A stretch of 64,000 bases of DNA. It comes from an uncultured Bacteroidales bacterium (lineage in GTDB: Bacteria > Bacteroidota > Bacteroidia > Bacteroidales > UBA932). The DNA lies in the NCBI GenBank assembly GCA_944326235.1, contig CALVDH010000013.1, forward strand, positions 1 to 64,000, in the 5' to 3' direction. Each line of letters opens with the position of its first letter. Within the stretch, counting starts at the first letter, position 1. A model generated the notes under the pieces. That model made no database searches, was not told where the DNA came from, and worked only from the letters and a program-made list of their open reading frames with translations. Made by a program: the position numbers and the translations under genes. This document shows positions 7,959 through 16,721 of this stretch, in pieces.

Positions 7959-8818
7959 TGAAAAGATACTGGGGCAGGACCCTGGTGGCATTTCTGGTAG
8001 TTCTCTGCGCCATGCCCCTGGGACATGCGCTGATGATTCTCATGGAACATTTTCTTCCGGAGTCGGCCCTGCACGGCTGCGCTTTCGCTATGGGAGCCGT
8101 GGGACTGGGTATCGTGATTGCCGGAGTCTTCGTCAAGGGCGACACCAGGCAGACCATCCTCGGACTCGTCGGCGGCCTGCTCTTCTGGACCGGCTGGGTG
8201 GAGTTCCTGCTCCAGTACTATGCCGCCCGTTACGGAGTACAGCCCGAGATAGTGAACGGCGAGGTGGTCACCAAGCCCGAGTACCTGATCATGCCGGCCA
8301 CCTTCGGCTTCTGGATGCTGATTATGACCGTGTACATATTCAGCGTAAAGACAGGCTGCTACTTCATCACCTGGATACAGAAGCGCATCTTCGGCAAGCG
8401 CAAGGACGAGATAGTGACCCGTCCGCTGACCCGTCACACTTCCATCACCACATTCATGGAACTCAATATGATGATGTGGGCCTGCTACCTGCTGCTGATG
8501 TTCTGCTACGATCCCCGTTTCCTTGGCGACCATCACCCTGTAACCCTGCTCATAGGCGCAGGCTGCCTGATAGGAGCCGTCTTCATGTTCATCAAGCAGC
8601 TCAGGATCTCCTCCTGGGGCGCCAACATCCGTATGGCCATAGCCACGGTAATCGTATTCTGGACACCGGTGGAGATCATGGGCCGCATCGACCTGTTCAA
8701 CGAGATCTGGGTGGCCCCTCTGGAACACGTCACCGAGATGCTCATCATACTCGCGGCCTTCATCATCCTGGCCGCCTGCCTCATCTACAGCGCCCTCCGC
8801 AAGAAAAAGCAGCAGTAG
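7946..8818 (+). CDS. Multi-pass membrane protein of unknown function
   Basis: A 290-residue hydrophobic protein with about seven predicted membrane segments (roughly residues 12-34, 42-62, 70-90, 115-138, 168-186, 200-218, 225-242, 258-283). It ends in a basic tail, RKKKQQ. Charged cytoplasmic loops include [19 protein letters not shown] do not recognise a characterised family. It starts within the 3' end of cysS, so the two are probably co-transcribed. The role is unknown. Confidence 0.75.
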   Translation: MEHVVKRYWGRTLVAFLVVLCAMPLGHALMILMEHFLPESALHGCAFAMGAVGLGIVIAGVFVKGDTRQTILGLVGGLLFWTGWVEFLLQYYAARYGVQPEIVNGEVVTKPEYLIMPATFGFWMLIMTVYIFSVKTGCYFITWIQKRIFGKRKDEIVTRPLTRHTSITTFMELNMMMWACYLLLMFCYDPRFLGDHHPVTLLIGAGCLIGAVFMFIKQLRISSWGANIRMAIATVIVFWTPVEIMGRIDLFNEIWVAPLEHVTEMLIILAAFIILAACLIYSALRKKKQQ

Positions 8819-8899
8819 ACGCCACTCATGAGCAGGAGATAAAGTACAACCCCTCTGAGGTATCGGCTCCCGAGTAGGAAAGGGGCTATAAATTACCTG

Positions 8900-9313
8900 T
8901 TACTCGTCGTAGTGGAAACGGATATCCTTTACGATATCGGGATGCAGGCTGTTGGATACAGGGCAGGTGCGGGCTGCCGACTCGATGAGCCTCTTGGCCT
9001 TGTCATCGTATTTCTGTCCCTTGGGGAAGGTGATGTCCACGACGATACGTGCCACGCGGCGGGGATTGGCAGCCATCTCCTTCTCGATCTCGACTGTAGT
9101 TCCGTCGATGTTGAAGCCGTAGGACTGAGCCGAAATGCCCATGATGGTCAGCATGCATGAGGCGAGGGAAGAGGCGAACATGTCGGTGGGGGAGAAGTAC
9201 TCGCCCTTGCCGTGGTTGTCCAGGGGAGCGTCGGTGATAATCTTGTTGCCGGACTGCTCGTGAAGAATCTCGGTACGCAGATTGCCGAGATAAGTGGTTC
9301 TCATCTTTGTCAT
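8900..9313 (-). CDS. OsmC/Ohr family peroxiredoxin-like protein
   Basis: A 137-residue OsmC-fold protein. The two family cysteines are present, in SLASCMLTIMG (near residue 53) and ARTCPVSNSL (near 117). OsmC/Ohr enzymes reduce organic hydroperoxides with these thiols. The closest subgroup is probably YhfA/OsmC-like, not true Ohr. It lies downstream of miaB on the same strand, with a 26-base gap, so it could be transcribed from the miaB promoter. Confidence 0.9.
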   Translation of the reverse strand: MTKMRTTYLGNLRTEILHEQSGNKIITDAPLDNHGKGEYFSPTDMFASSLASCMLTIMGISAQSYGFNIDGTTVEIEKEMAANPRRVARIVVDITFPKGQKYDDKAKRLIESAARTCPVSNSLHPDIVKDIRFHYDE

Positions 9314-9339
9314 AACTTGTCTGTTTTAAATATTGTTTA

Positions 9340-10677
9340 TTATTCTACTATATTTCCAAGCAGGGTGGCCGAAGTGCAGCTTTCCACCTTTACTTTGACA
9401 TATTCTCCGGGGCGGTGTCCCAGGGCCGGAAAGACGCATACCTTGTTGGAGGACGTCCTGCCGAAGAGCGAGCCGCTGTCCCTTCTGGACGTGCCTTCGA
9501 TCAGCACCTCGTAAGTCTGTCCCACGCACTCGCGGTTGCGCTCCAGGGATATGGCGCTCTGCATCTCGATGATCTCGTTGAGCCTGCGGGTCTTGACCTC
9601 GGGAGGAACGTCGTCGGGGAAATGCCTGGCGGCCTTGGTTCCGGGTCTCTGGGAGTACTGGAACATGAACGCGCTGTCGAAGCGTACCTTCTGCATAAGC
9701 TCCAGGGTGGCCCGGTGGTCCTCCTCCGTCTCGGAGCAGAAACCCGCGATAATGTCGGTGGTGACTGCCGCCTCGGGGACTATTTCCCGGATCTTCTCTA
9801 TTCTCTCCAAATACCCTGCCACGGTGTACTTGCGGTTCATCTTCTCCAGCATCCTGTCACTTCCGGACTGGACCGGCAGGTGAATGTGGGTGCAGATATT
9901 GGGATACATCGCCATGGAGTACAGGACTCCGTTGCTCATGTCCTTGGGGTGTGATGTCGAGAACCTTACCCTCAGGTCCGGGGCGACGAGGGCCACCAGC
10001 TCGATGAGCTGGGCGAAATTGACGGTCTCGGTCGGATTGTCCGGATTCTTCCAGAGGTAGGAATCGACATTCTGGCCAAGCAGGCTTACCTCCCGGTAGC
10101 CGGCGGCATACAGGCGCTCCGCCTCCCTTACGATGGACTGGGGGTCGCGGCTGCGCTCGCCTCCGCGGACGTAGGGGACAATGCAGTAGGTGCACATGTT
10201 GTTGCATCCCCTCATGATGGAGATGAAGGTGGTGACGCCTCCGGCGTCCGTGCGGACGGGGTCGATGTCCGCGTATGTCTCCCTGAGCGAGAGGACGGTA
10301 TTGACCTGTTTCTCCCCCTCTTCTGCCAGGCAGCGGAGCATCCTCGGGAGGTCCCTGTAGGTGTCGGGCCCGGCCACCAGGTCCACCGCCGGATGAGAGA
10401 GCAGCTCCTGCTTGAGCCTTTCCGCCATGCAGCCCAGCACTCCGACCGTGACCCTGCGGTGCTTCTTCTCCTGAAGGAACCGGTCGAGGCGGCCCCAGAC
10501 GCGCTGTTCGGCATTGTCCCTGATGGAACAGGTATTGACCATGATAAGATCCGCTTCCTCCAGTCCCCTGCAGGGCGTGTAGCCTTCCTTCTCCAGGATG
10601 GAGAGGACTATCTCGCTGTCGTAGACATTCATCTGACAACCGTATGTCTCTATGAATATTCTTTTGTCATTTGCCAT
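9340..10677 (-). CDS. miaB: tRNA-2-methylthio-N6-dimethylallyladenosine synthase
   Basis: A 445-residue radical-SAM methylthiotransferase acting on position A37 of tRNAs, after MiaA (also in this window at 39977-40831). The N-terminal UPF0004 domain holds three cluster cysteines (GCQMNVYDSE, NTCSIRDNAEQR, VLGCMAER). The radical-SAM motif is CNNMCTYC near residue 160. A C-terminal TRAM domain ends the protein. The ATG lies only 7 bases after a TATCTTTG box, so the message may be almost leaderless. It is divergent from the LEA14-like lipoprotein gene. Confidence 0.96.
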   Translation of the reverse strand: MANDKRIFIETYGCQMNVYDSEIVLSILEKEGYTPCRGLEEADLIMVNTCSIRDNAEQRVWGRLDRFLQEKKHRRVTVGVLGCMAERLKQELLSHPAVDLVAGPDTYRDLPRMLRCLAEEGEKQVNTVLSLRETYADIDPVRTDAGGVTTFISIMRGCNNMCTYCIVPYVRGGERSRDPQSIVREAERLYAAGYREVSLLGQNVDSYLWKNPDNPTETVNFAQLIELVALVAPDLRVRFSTSHPKDMSNGVLYSMAMYPNICTHIHLPVQSGSDRMLEKMNRKYTVAGYLERIEKIREIVPEAAVTTDIIAGFCSETEEDHRATLELMQKVRFDSAFMFQYSQRPGTKAARHFPDDVPPEVKTRRLNEIIEMQSAISLERNRECVGQTYEVLIEGTSRRDSGSLFGRTSSNKVCVFPALGHRPGEYVKVKVESCTSATLLGNIVE

Positions 10678-10684
10678 TGCACCG

Positions 10685-10708
10685 CAAAGATAACTTTTTA
10701 TATCTTTG
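10685..10708. promoter_or_regulatory. Back-to-back divergent -7 boxes (miaB / lipoprotein)
   Basis: The complement of 10685-10692 is TATCTTTG for miaB, with a TTTG (complement of 10715-10718) at a -33-like distance. The plus strand 10701-10708 is TATCTTTG for the gene at 10731, with TTG at 10677-10679. The two promoters interlock, each upstream element falling inside the other. Confidence 0.65.
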
Positions 10709-10730
10709 CCGGAACAAACCGCAGATAATA

Positions 10731-11198
10731 ATGAGAAGAATTGTACTGTTGCTTGCCGCTGCCGTGCTCCTGCTGTCCGGGTGTACGGATTACAGGCAGA
10801 TAAGGATTGACGGGGTTACACCGGGCAGTTTCCGTTTCAACGGGACTTCCTCCGCCACTATAGAACTGAAGGTGCAGGTGGACAATCCTACGGCACGTAC
10901 CGTCTCAGTAGAGTCCGTGGACGCCGTTCTGCTCAGGGAAGGCAGGGAATTTGTAAGGTTCTCCCTGGAGGACAGAGTCTCGGCCGCACCCCGGACGGAG
11001 TCTACCGTGAGCCTGCCTGTCAGGGCGTCCGTCCTGGATCCGGTGGGCATCATATCCGCCGGCCTGGATTTCAGAAGCTGGAGGCTGGAGGATTTCGTCG
11101 TGGACGGCAGTATAGTGCTGAGTCTGGACGGGAAGATGAAGAAGACCGTCAGACTGCGGGAGGTCCCTCTTAAAGATATTGTGAACGCTTTAAAATAA
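10731..11198 (+). CDS. LEA14-like (WHy-domain) lipoprotein
   Basis: A 155-residue probable lipoprotein. Its signal peptide ends in a lipobox (LLLSGC, Cys near residue 17). The mature part has the pattern of LEA2/WHy domains: TIELKVQVDNPTARTVSVES with the conserved NP, then beta strands to the end (RLREVPLKDIVNALK). Such bacterial proteins are of unknown function in the envelope. The start at 10731 fits the signal peptide and the -7 box at 10701. It is 8 bases upstream of the SPOR gene and likely in one operon with it. Confidence 0.8.
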   Translation: MRRIVLLLAAAVLLLSGCTDYRQIRIDGVTPGSFRFNGTSSATIELKVQVDNPTARTVSVESVDAVLLREGREFVRFSLEDRVSAAPRTESTVSLPVRASVLDPVGIISAGLDFRSWRLEDFVVDGSIVLSLDGKMKKTVRLREVPLKDIVNALK

Positions 11199-11206
11199 GT
11201 GATGTG

Positions 11207-11695
11207 ATGAAAAGGTTATTCCTGGCAGCGGCAGTGCTGCTCTTTCCGGTGTTGTCCCTTGATGCCCAGACTCCTGATACTCTGGCGGTGTCTCCTGTGG
11301 ATACGACCGTCACGGCGGATTCGCTGACCGTGGTGAGCTATATGAGCTATGACAGCCTGATGACGTATCTGAGCGGGCATGTTAGTCTGTCGGATTCGCT
11401 GATAAAGGCCATGGACGGGCAGGTGGACAGGAACAGGGGACGTGCGGCGCAGGGATACCGGATCCGGATATATTTTGACAACAGTCAGAATGCCAGAGCA
11501 GTGTCCGAGCAGATCGTAGATACCTTCAAGGTGCATCATCCCGAGGTACCGGTGTACCGGATCTATGACAATCCCTATTTTAAGGTGACGGTAGGAGAGT
11601 TCCGCACCAAGTCCGACGCCATGCGCTTTCTGGAGGCCATACGTCCGGAGTATCCGACGGTATTTCTGGTTAAAGAATCTTTCTCCACCATTTAG
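11207..11695 (+). CDS. SPOR-domain protein with signal peptide
   Basis: A 162-residue exported protein. The signal peptide covers about residues 1-20 (MKRLFLAAAVLLFPVLSLDAQ). A Thr/Ser/Asp-rich linker follows, then a C-terminal SPOR-like domain (about residues 83-160: YRIRIYFDNSQ, YFKVTVGEFRTKSDAMRFLEAI). SPOR domains bind peptidoglycan with stripped stem peptides. I chose the ATG at 11207 over the GTG at 11204. The 3' end overlaps glsB, on the other strand, by 26 bases. Confidence 0.8.
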   Translation: MKRLFLAAAVLLFPVLSLDAQTPDTLAVSPVDTTVTADSLTVVSYMSYDSLMTYLSGHVSLSDSLIKAMDGQVDRNRGRAAQGYRIRIYFDNSQNARAVSEQIVDTFKVHHPEVPVYRIYDNPYFKVTVGEFRTKSDAMRFLEAIRPEYPTVFLVKESFSTI

Positions 11696-12638
11696 GCCTG
11701 AATCTGGCGGCCATGGTGCGCAGGGCCTCCTGCATGGGGGCCAGATGCCTCTCTTTCTTCTCGGGGTAGATGTCCTCCATCTTTACGAGGATACCCGTCT
11801 CCTCCACTTTCCCGAATCCGGGATTTACTGCGGTACCGAATACCTTCATGGAGGGTGAGAGATTCATGTAGGAGTTGATCAGCGGCGGTATGAATTCTCC
11901 GTTGAGCTTTATCTCTTTCTGGAGCACCTTGTATGCATCGTGATAGTCCAGGTCCTTGAACAGTTCCAGGTAGTATTTGTTTCCGCTGTCGTAGTCTATC
12001 GGGTCGATGGCCGTTACCAGACTGTCCGGGTCCCCGAAATACTTGTGCAGGAAGTTGAGCAGGGTGTTGCGGGCCCTGAGGTTGTACGAGGTGTACATGG
12101 TTACTTTCCCGAAGAAGTACTTGTAGTGGGTATATTTGAGCATGAGGGCGCCGAGACCGTCCCAGAGGTTGTCCAGTGCGTAGAGTCCCTTGCGCTTGAC
12201 GTTGATGTTCTGGTAGTTGGGCTGGATGAAGGACCTGCCGAGCTCTATGGTGAATGGCAGGTAGTCGTTTATGAAGCTGTCCGAGAAGTTGAAAATCTCG
12301 CTTGTGGCCATTTTCTCCGGGGAGATGCCTCCGCAGAGGATATACCGGTAGCCTCCCAGGATTTCCTGGTCATGCGGGTCCCAGACTATGAGCTGACGGT
12401 AATAGTCCACGGGGTCCGTGTCGAACTGGTCTATGTCACAGTCTTTCCCCGAACCGCCTCCTGCCAGCCGGAACGATATCTCGCGCAGCCGTCCTATCTC
12501 CTGCATGATGTTGGGAGAGTCCTTGTAGGTGACCTCATAGAGTTCGTTGTCGCCTTTGCGGGTGGTCCTTATGTACTTCGCCGCTGTAAGCTCACGGCGT
12601 ATGAGCTTGCGGTCAACGGGCTTGATTACGGGTTGCAT
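11670..12638 (-). CDS. glsB: Glycine N-acyltransferase, GlsB type
   Basis: A 322-residue member of the GNAT/OlsB-like (hemolysin-annotated) acyltransferases. Recognisable segments are GGYRYILCGGISPEKMATSEIFNFS and FTIELGRSFIQPNYQN, near residues 93-145. In Bacteroides, GlsB joins a beta-hydroxy fatty acyl group to glycine and GlsA adds a second fatty acid, making glycine lipids. Gene order and overlap here (glsA upstream, 26 shared bases) match that pair. The assignment rests on family pattern and neighbourhood. Confidence 0.82.
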   Translation of the reverse strand: MQPVIKPVDRKLIRRELTAAKYIRTTRKGDNELYEVTYKDSPNIMQEIGRLREISFRLAGGGSGKDCDIDQFDTDPVDYYRQLIVWDPHDQEILGGYRYILCGGISPEKMATSEIFNFSDSFINDYLPFTIELGRSFIQPNYQNINVKRKGLYALDNLWDGLGALMLKYTHYKYFFGKVTMYTSYNLRARNTLLNFLHKYFGDPDSLVTAIDPIDYDSGNKYYLELFKDLDYHDAYKVLQKEIKLNGEFIPPLINSYMNLSPSMKVFGTAVNPGFGKVEETGILVKMEDIYPEKKERHLAPMQEALRTMAARFRPKWWRKIL

Positions 12639-13452
12639 AACTGTACTTTCTTATAATGTCGCACCACTCTTTGTGGCTGTGTTCTCCTGTAAGGGATGTA
12701 TATGGAACCGGCTCTCCTATGTAAAGGTCGAAGGAGGTGCCTTTCTTGCGGAACATTTCGTCGGGAAGCAGGAATGTCTCGATGTTGAACTTGATACCCA
12801 GGCGCTTGCGCAGGTTGGCAAGGCGGTAGAAACGTCGGGAGTTCTCCCCTGAGAAGAACATCGGCACGATGTCCCTGCGGCTCTCTATGGCTTTGGTGAC
12901 GAAGGTCTTCTTCCATTCAAGGTCGGTGATCTCTCCGTCAATGAGCCTGGAGCACAGGCCGGCGGGGAAATACAGCACCTGGGCGTCGGAGTCGAATGTC
13001 TCCTGAAAGAGGCGGGTGTTGTCATGCCTCATCCGGCCGTATTTGTTTACCGGTACAAATACGGGAGCCAGCGGTTTGATGTACATCAGCAGGTCATTGA
13101 CAATGAAGCGCACGTCTCCCATGCTGCTGCCTATGTAGGAGATGAGGATCATGCCGTCAAGGCCGCCGAGAGGATGGTTGGAAACGAAGATGTACCGTCC
13201 TCCGGGAATGGGGCGGGAGGCGCCCGTGAAGTGGACGTTGTAGGTTACATCAAGGTCCTGAAGTATGTGGGTGGCGAAGTCAACCCCTGTATATTCCCTG
13301 TTTTTATACAGCAGGCGGTTGATTTCGTCCTGGTGAATGGTCCTTTTGATGTATTCTATGACGAAACGGGGCAAGCGTTCCGCGAGTTTCCGGCTTTTCC
13401 CGCGGATGACCTTCTCTACATCAACTGAGAGGATGTTGTTTTCTGGCTCCAT
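12613..13452 (-). CDS. glsA: Glycine-lipid O-acyltransferase, GlsA type (PlsC-like)
   Basis: A 279-residue acyltransferase. The PlsC-type catalytic motif HPLGGLD (an HX4D pattern) lies near residue 92. The second block, YFPAGLCSRLIDG, stands where EGTRS-like phosphate-binding motifs occur. It is predicted to O-acylate the GlsB product at the membrane. I take ATG 13452 (MEPENN) as the start; a TTG at 13464 would add four residues. A TATCTTTG box (complement of 13469-13476) is upstream. It is divergent from rpoN. Confidence 0.82.
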   Translation of the reverse strand: MEPENNILSVDVEKVIRGKSRKLAERLPRFVIEYIKRTIHQDEINRLLYKNREYTGVDFATHILQDLDVTYNVHFTGASRPIPGGRYIFVSNHPLGGLDGMILISYIGSSMGDVRFIVNDLLMYIKPLAPVFVPVNKYGRMRHDNTRLFQETFDSDAQVLYFPAGLCSRLIDGEITDLEWKKTFVTKAIESRRDIVPMFFSGENSRRFYRLANLRKRLGIKFNIETFLLPDEMFRKKGTSFDLYIGEPVPYTSLTGEHSHKEWCDIIRKYSYATRNQAR

Positions 13453-13468
13453 ATCTAATCTCAAAGTA

Positions 13469-13497
13469 CAAAGATAGAATATTTATTGTTATCTTTG
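13469..13497. promoter_or_regulatory. Divergent -7 boxes (glsA / rpoN)
   Basis: The complement of 13469-13476 is TATCTTTG for glsA. The plus strand 13490-13497 is TATCTTTG for rpoN, only 9 bases before the rpoN ATG. Confidence 0.6.
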
Positions 13498-13506
13498 AAG
13501 TCAGTT

Positions 13507-14919
13507 ATGTTAAAACAAGGATTACAACAGAAATTACAGCAGGGACTCTCGCCTCTCCAGATTCAGACTATCAAGTTGTTGGAACTTCCCACACTTGAAC
13601 TGGAACAGCGCATCAAGAAGGAACTGGAGGAGAATCCCGTACTTGACGAGGCCCCGTCTTCTGAAGAGACCGACGACGGAGAGCCCAAGAATGTGTCCTT
13701 GAGTGACTACAGCAGCCAGGACGACTCCACGCCGTCATACCGGCTTTATGTCAACAATCAGGGCAAGGACCTCAAGCCCCAGTACAATACCTTCTCCGTG
13801 AAGGAGAGTTTTCACCAGAACCTGGAGATGCAGCTGGGCTACAGCGGTCTGAAAGACGAGGACAGGACGATAGCCTCCTTTATCATAGGGAGCATAGACG
13901 ATGACGGATATCTGCGGCGGGACATTCTCTCCCTTACCGACGATATCGCGTTCAGACTGAATATTGAGACTACTCCCGAGCATGTGGAGCAGATTCTGAA
14001 GGTCATACAGGAGTTCGAGCCGGTGGGAGTAGGGGCAAGAAACCTGAAGGAATGTCTGCTGCTCCAGCTGCGGGCCAAGGAACAGACACCCCAGAGACGG
14101 AGGGCGGAGGAGATACTCGAGAATTATTTTGAGGAATTCTCGCGCAAGCACTATGACAGGATAATGGCCAGGACAGGCATGGACAAGGATGATCTTAAGG
14201 AGGCGATGGACGAGATAGTGCGGCTCAATCCCCGTCCCGGAGGGCAGATAGACGACTCTTACGTGGAGCAGGCTCAGCAGATAGTTCCGGATTTCATCCT
14301 GGAGAATAAGGACGGGGAGCTGATTCTGTCGATGCCCAAGTTCTCTGTTCCGGAACTGAGGGTAAACAAACGGTATGCGGACCTTCTGATGAACTCAGCG
14401 TCTTCCTCCGGCAAGAGGGGCAAGGATGCGGTGGCTTTCGTCAAGCAGAAGCTGGATTCGGCCAAATGGTTCGTAGAGGCCATAAAGCAGAGGCAGAATA
14501 CTCTTCAGAACACGATGAAGGCTATTCTGGATTTTCAGCACGATTTCTTTCTGGACGGTGATGAGGCCAAGCTCAAGCCGATGGTCCTGAAGAATATAGC
14601 CGAGAAAACAGGCCTGGATATATCCACCATATCCAGGGTGGTCAACTGCAAGTATATCCAGACCAATTTCGGGGTGTATCCCCTCAAGTATTTCTTCTCC
14701 GAAGGTATGAAGACGGAGAGCGGAGACGAGGTTTCCACCCGTGAGATAAAGAAGGTTCTTTCGGAGAGCATCGAGGCTGAGGACAAGAAAAAGCCCCTCA
14801 CGGATGAGGAGCTTGTAAGTGTTCTGTCCCGGAAGGGTTATAAAGTCGCCCGCCGCACTGTCGCCAAGTACAGGGAGCAGCTCAACATCCCCATTGCGAG
14901 GATGCGGAAAGAAATCTGA
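13507..14919 (+). CDS. rpoN: RNA polymerase sigma-54 factor
   Basis: A 470-residue sigma-54. The Gln-rich activator-interacting region I opens it (MLKQGLQQKLQQGLSPLQIQ). An acidic linker spans roughly residues 45-75. The core-binding domain follows, and the C-terminal DNA-binding domain carries the RpoN box, ARRTVAKYREQLNIP, close to the end. Sigma-54 needs AAA+ enhancer-binding activators; none is in this window. I chose ATG 13507 because it gives the canonical N-terminus. With the -7 box at 13490 the leader would be only a few bases. Confidence 0.95.
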   Translation: MLKQGLQQKLQQGLSPLQIQTIKLLELPTLELEQRIKKELEENPVLDEAPSSEETDDGEPKNVSLSDYSSQDDSTPSYRLYVNNQGKDLKPQYNTFSVKESFHQNLEMQLGYSGLKDEDRTIASFIIGSIDDDGYLRRDILSLTDDIAFRLNIETTPEHVEQILKVIQEFEPVGVGARNLKECLLLQLRAKEQTPQRRRAEEILENYFEEFSRKHYDRIMARTGMDKDDLKEAMDEIVRLNPRPGGQIDDSYVEQAQQIVPDFILENKDGELILSMPKFSVPELRVNKRYADLLMNSASSSGKRGKDAVAFVKQKLDSAKWFVEAIKQRQNTLQNTMKAILDFQHDFFLDGDEAKLKPMVLKNIAEKTGLDISTISRVVNCKYIQTNFGVYPLKYFFSEGMKTESGDEVSTREIKKVLSESIEAEDKKKPLTDEELVSVLSRKGYKVARRTVAKYREQLNIPIARMRKEI

Positions 14920-14925
14920 CACCTG

Positions 14926-15579
14926 CTACAGCTTGTCTCCGAATGCCAGGTCGCCTGCGTCACCCAGGCCCGGAACTATGTAGGACTTGTTGGTGAGTTC
15001 TTCGTCCACGGCTCCTGTCCACAGAGTAACAGTCTTGTGAGAGAGGTTCTTCGACAGATATTCCACTCCGTAGGTGCTGGCTATGGGGCAGACGATGTGT
15101 GTGTGGAGCGGAGTACCGTCCTCCATCAGTTTATGGTAGGCCAGTACTACTGATGCGCCTGTGGCCAGCATAGTGTCTGCCAGGATGAGGACCTTTCCGT
15201 CGATGGAGGGGCTGGTAACGTATTCCAGCTTGATGTCGAACTTGTTGTCCTTGCCGTATTTGCGGTAGGCCGCGATAAAGGCGTTCTGGGCGTCATCGAA
15301 GAAGTTGAGCAGGCCGTTGTGCAGGGGCAGCCCGGCACGGAGTATAGTGGCCAGTACGATTCCGTCTGCAGGAACGCTGCACTCCGATATACCCAGAGGG
15401 GTAGTAATCTCCACATTCTTATAATTCAGGGTACGGCTTATCTCGTATGCGAATATCTCTCCTATCCGCTCGAGATTCCTGCGGAAGCGCATGTGGTTCT
15501 TCTGGATGTTCTTGTCGCGGATCTCTGCGATGTACTGGTTCAGGACGGAGTTGCCGTCACTCAGGTTGTGTATGGTCAT
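14926..15579 (-). CDS. upp: Uracil phosphoribosyltransferase
   Basis: A 217-residue pyrimidine-salvage enzyme making UMP from uracil and PRPP. The PRPP-binding loop is VLILADTMLATGAS, near residues 130-143; conserved VPADGIVLATILRAGLP and the C-terminal GLGDAGDLAFG also match. I start it at 15579 (MTIHNL); upstream codons in the same frame overlap radC and are not part of it. A TATATTTG box lies at the complement of 15593-15600. It is convergent with rpoN, with a 6-base gap. Confidence 0.94.
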   Translation of the reverse strand: MTIHNLSDGNSVLNQYIAEIRDKNIQKNHMRFRRNLERIGEIFAYEISRTLNYKNVEITTPLGISECSVPADGIVLATILRAGLPLHNGLLNFFDDAQNAFIAAYRKYGKDNKFDIKLEYVTSPSIDGKVLILADTMLATGASVVLAYHKLMEDGTPLHTHIVCPIASTYGVEYLSKNLSHKTVTLWTGAVDEELTNKSYIVPGLGDAGDLAFGDKL

Positions 15580-15592
15580 AAGAATTTTTTTA

Positions 15593-15600
15593 CAAATATA
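15593..15600 (-). promoter_or_regulatory. Bacteroidota -7 box upstream of upp
   Basis: The complement reads TATATTTG, 13 bases before the upp ATG. It sits between radC and upp, so upp probably has its own promoter. Confidence 0.5.
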
Positions 15601-15608
15601 GCGAAATT

Positions 15609-16283
15609 CTAGAGACCTTCGTCGCTGAAACTGTAATAGCTGTCGCCCGCGATGATCACGTGGTCCAGGAGCGCTATGTCCAGCAGGGCGGCGGCGTCGC
15701 GGAGGACGCGGGTCTGCCTGCGGTCCAGCTCGCTGGGACGAGGGTTGCCGGAAGGGTGGTTGTGAACGAGGATGATGGCGCTTGCAAGCTTGTCCACAGC
15801 CTTGCGGATGATGATGCGCGGGTCCAGAACGGCTCCGCTGACTCCGCCTGTACTGACTTTCTCCTTGGATATTATCTTGTTGGCTTTGTTGAGGAAAAGC
15901 ACCCAACATTCCTCGTGCTGGAGGTTGCGCAGCATGGGGGAGAATATCCTGCATACGGTGCTGGATGCTGTGATCCTCATTCTGGGGCCGGATGGCTCGC
16001 TCTGAATCCTGACAGCCAGCTCGAATGCCGCCAGCAGCCTGGAGGCCTTGGCCTCTCCTATGCCCTGTATGGCGCACAGCCTGTCCTTCGTAATCCCTGT
16101 CAGCGCGTTGAGGGAGTTATCGGCTGATGCCAGAATCTCCCGGGCCACATCTACGGCGCTTTTGTCCCTGGTGCCGGAGTTGATGAGTATGGCAAGCAAT
16201 TCTGAATCGCTCAGCGAGGCCGCTCCCGACACATTCATCTTTTCCCGCGGCCTGTCGTCCATTTTCCAGTTGTTGATGCTCAT
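15609..16283 (-). CDS. radC: RadC/JAB-domain protein
   Basis: A 224-residue RadC family protein. A helix-hairpin-helix region (ITKDRLCAIQGIGEAKASRLLAA) comes first. The JAB/MPN metalloprotease-like domain carries the full metal motif HNHPSGNPRPSELD near residue 172. Despite the name, a DNA-repair role is not established; JAMM motifs usually bind zinc. Full length and chromosomal, not linked here to a mobile element. Confidence 0.93.
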   Translation of the reverse strand: MSINNWKMDDRPREKMNVSGAASLSDSELLAILINSGTRDKSAVDVAREILASADNSLNALTGITKDRLCAIQGIGEAKASRLLAAFELAVRIQSEPSGPRMRITASSTVCRIFSPMLRNLQHEECWVLFLNKANKIISKEKVSTGGVSGAVLDPRIIIRKAVDKLASAIILVHNHPSGNPRPSELDRRQTRVLRDAAALLDIALLDHVIIAGDSYYSFSDEGL

Positions 16284-16292
16284 AGTACAGAT

Positions 16293-16327
16293 ATAAAAAA
16301 AACTTCCCGACGAAATTCGGGAAGTTT
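16293..16327 (-). terminator. Rho-independent terminator of rpsT
   Basis: Stem AACTTCCCGA (16301-16310) pairs with TCGGGAAGTT (16317-16326). On the minus strand a run of eight T follows. It lies 33 bases past the rpsT stop codon. Confidence 0.85.
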
Positions 16328-16359
16328 TTCCGATATCTGTGTGCAGAAACGTAAATTTT

Positions 16360-16614
16360 TTACTGGAGCTTGTTTACGTAAACTGCGATGCCGCTCTTGA
16401 GGTTAGCTGCCTTGTTCTTGTGTATCACGTTGATCTTAGCAAGTTTGTCGATCATAGCGGATACTTTGGGAAGAAGAGCTGCAGCTGCTTCTTTGTCGGT
16501 AGTGTTTCTGAGCGCCCTGATGGCGTTGCGTGTTGTCTTTGCATAATAACGGTTATGCAATCTGCGCGACTCGTTCTGACGGTTGCGCTTGTCTGCTGAT
16601 GCGTGGTTTGCCAT
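16360..16614 (-). CDS. rpsT: 30S ribosomal protein S20
   Basis: An 84-residue basic helical protein of the small subunit. The typical N-terminus [15 protein letters not shown] and the body [23 protein letters not shown] match S20. It lies just downstream of tRNA-Glu(TTC) on the same strand, with an 18-base gap and no promoter box between. The tRNA and rpsT are likely one transcript ending at 16293. Confidence 0.95.
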   Translation of the reverse strand: MANHASADKRNRQNESRRLHNRYYAKTTRNAIRALRNTTDKEAAAALLPKVSAMIDKLAKINVIHKNKAANLKSGIAVYVNKLQ

Positions 16615-16632
16615 TTTAAATCCTTTTATATT

Positions 16633-16707
16633 TGGTAGAGGATAGGGGAATCGAACCCCTGTTGCAAGAATGAAAATCTTGAGTCCTAGCCGCTAGACGA
16701 ATCCTCC
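16633..16707 (-). tRNA. tRNA-Glu (anticodon TTC)
   Basis: Read on the minus strand, acceptor GGAGGAT pairs with ATCCTCT (one G-T at the tip). Anticodon stem CAAGA/TCTTG holds loop TTTTCAT, anticodon TTC. The T arm is AGGGG-TTCGATT-CCCCT. The discriminator is A and CCA is encoded (16633-16635). Promoter box TATCTTTG lies at the complement of 16722-16729, directly behind the gltX stop. Confidence 0.95.
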
Positions 16708-16721
16708 TCATTTTGGGAGTG

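Noticed and set aside
15580..16077. N-terminal extension of upp into radC (383-codon frame)
   Set aside because: The extension overlaps radC in another frame and is unlike any Upp N-terminus; the real start is 15579.
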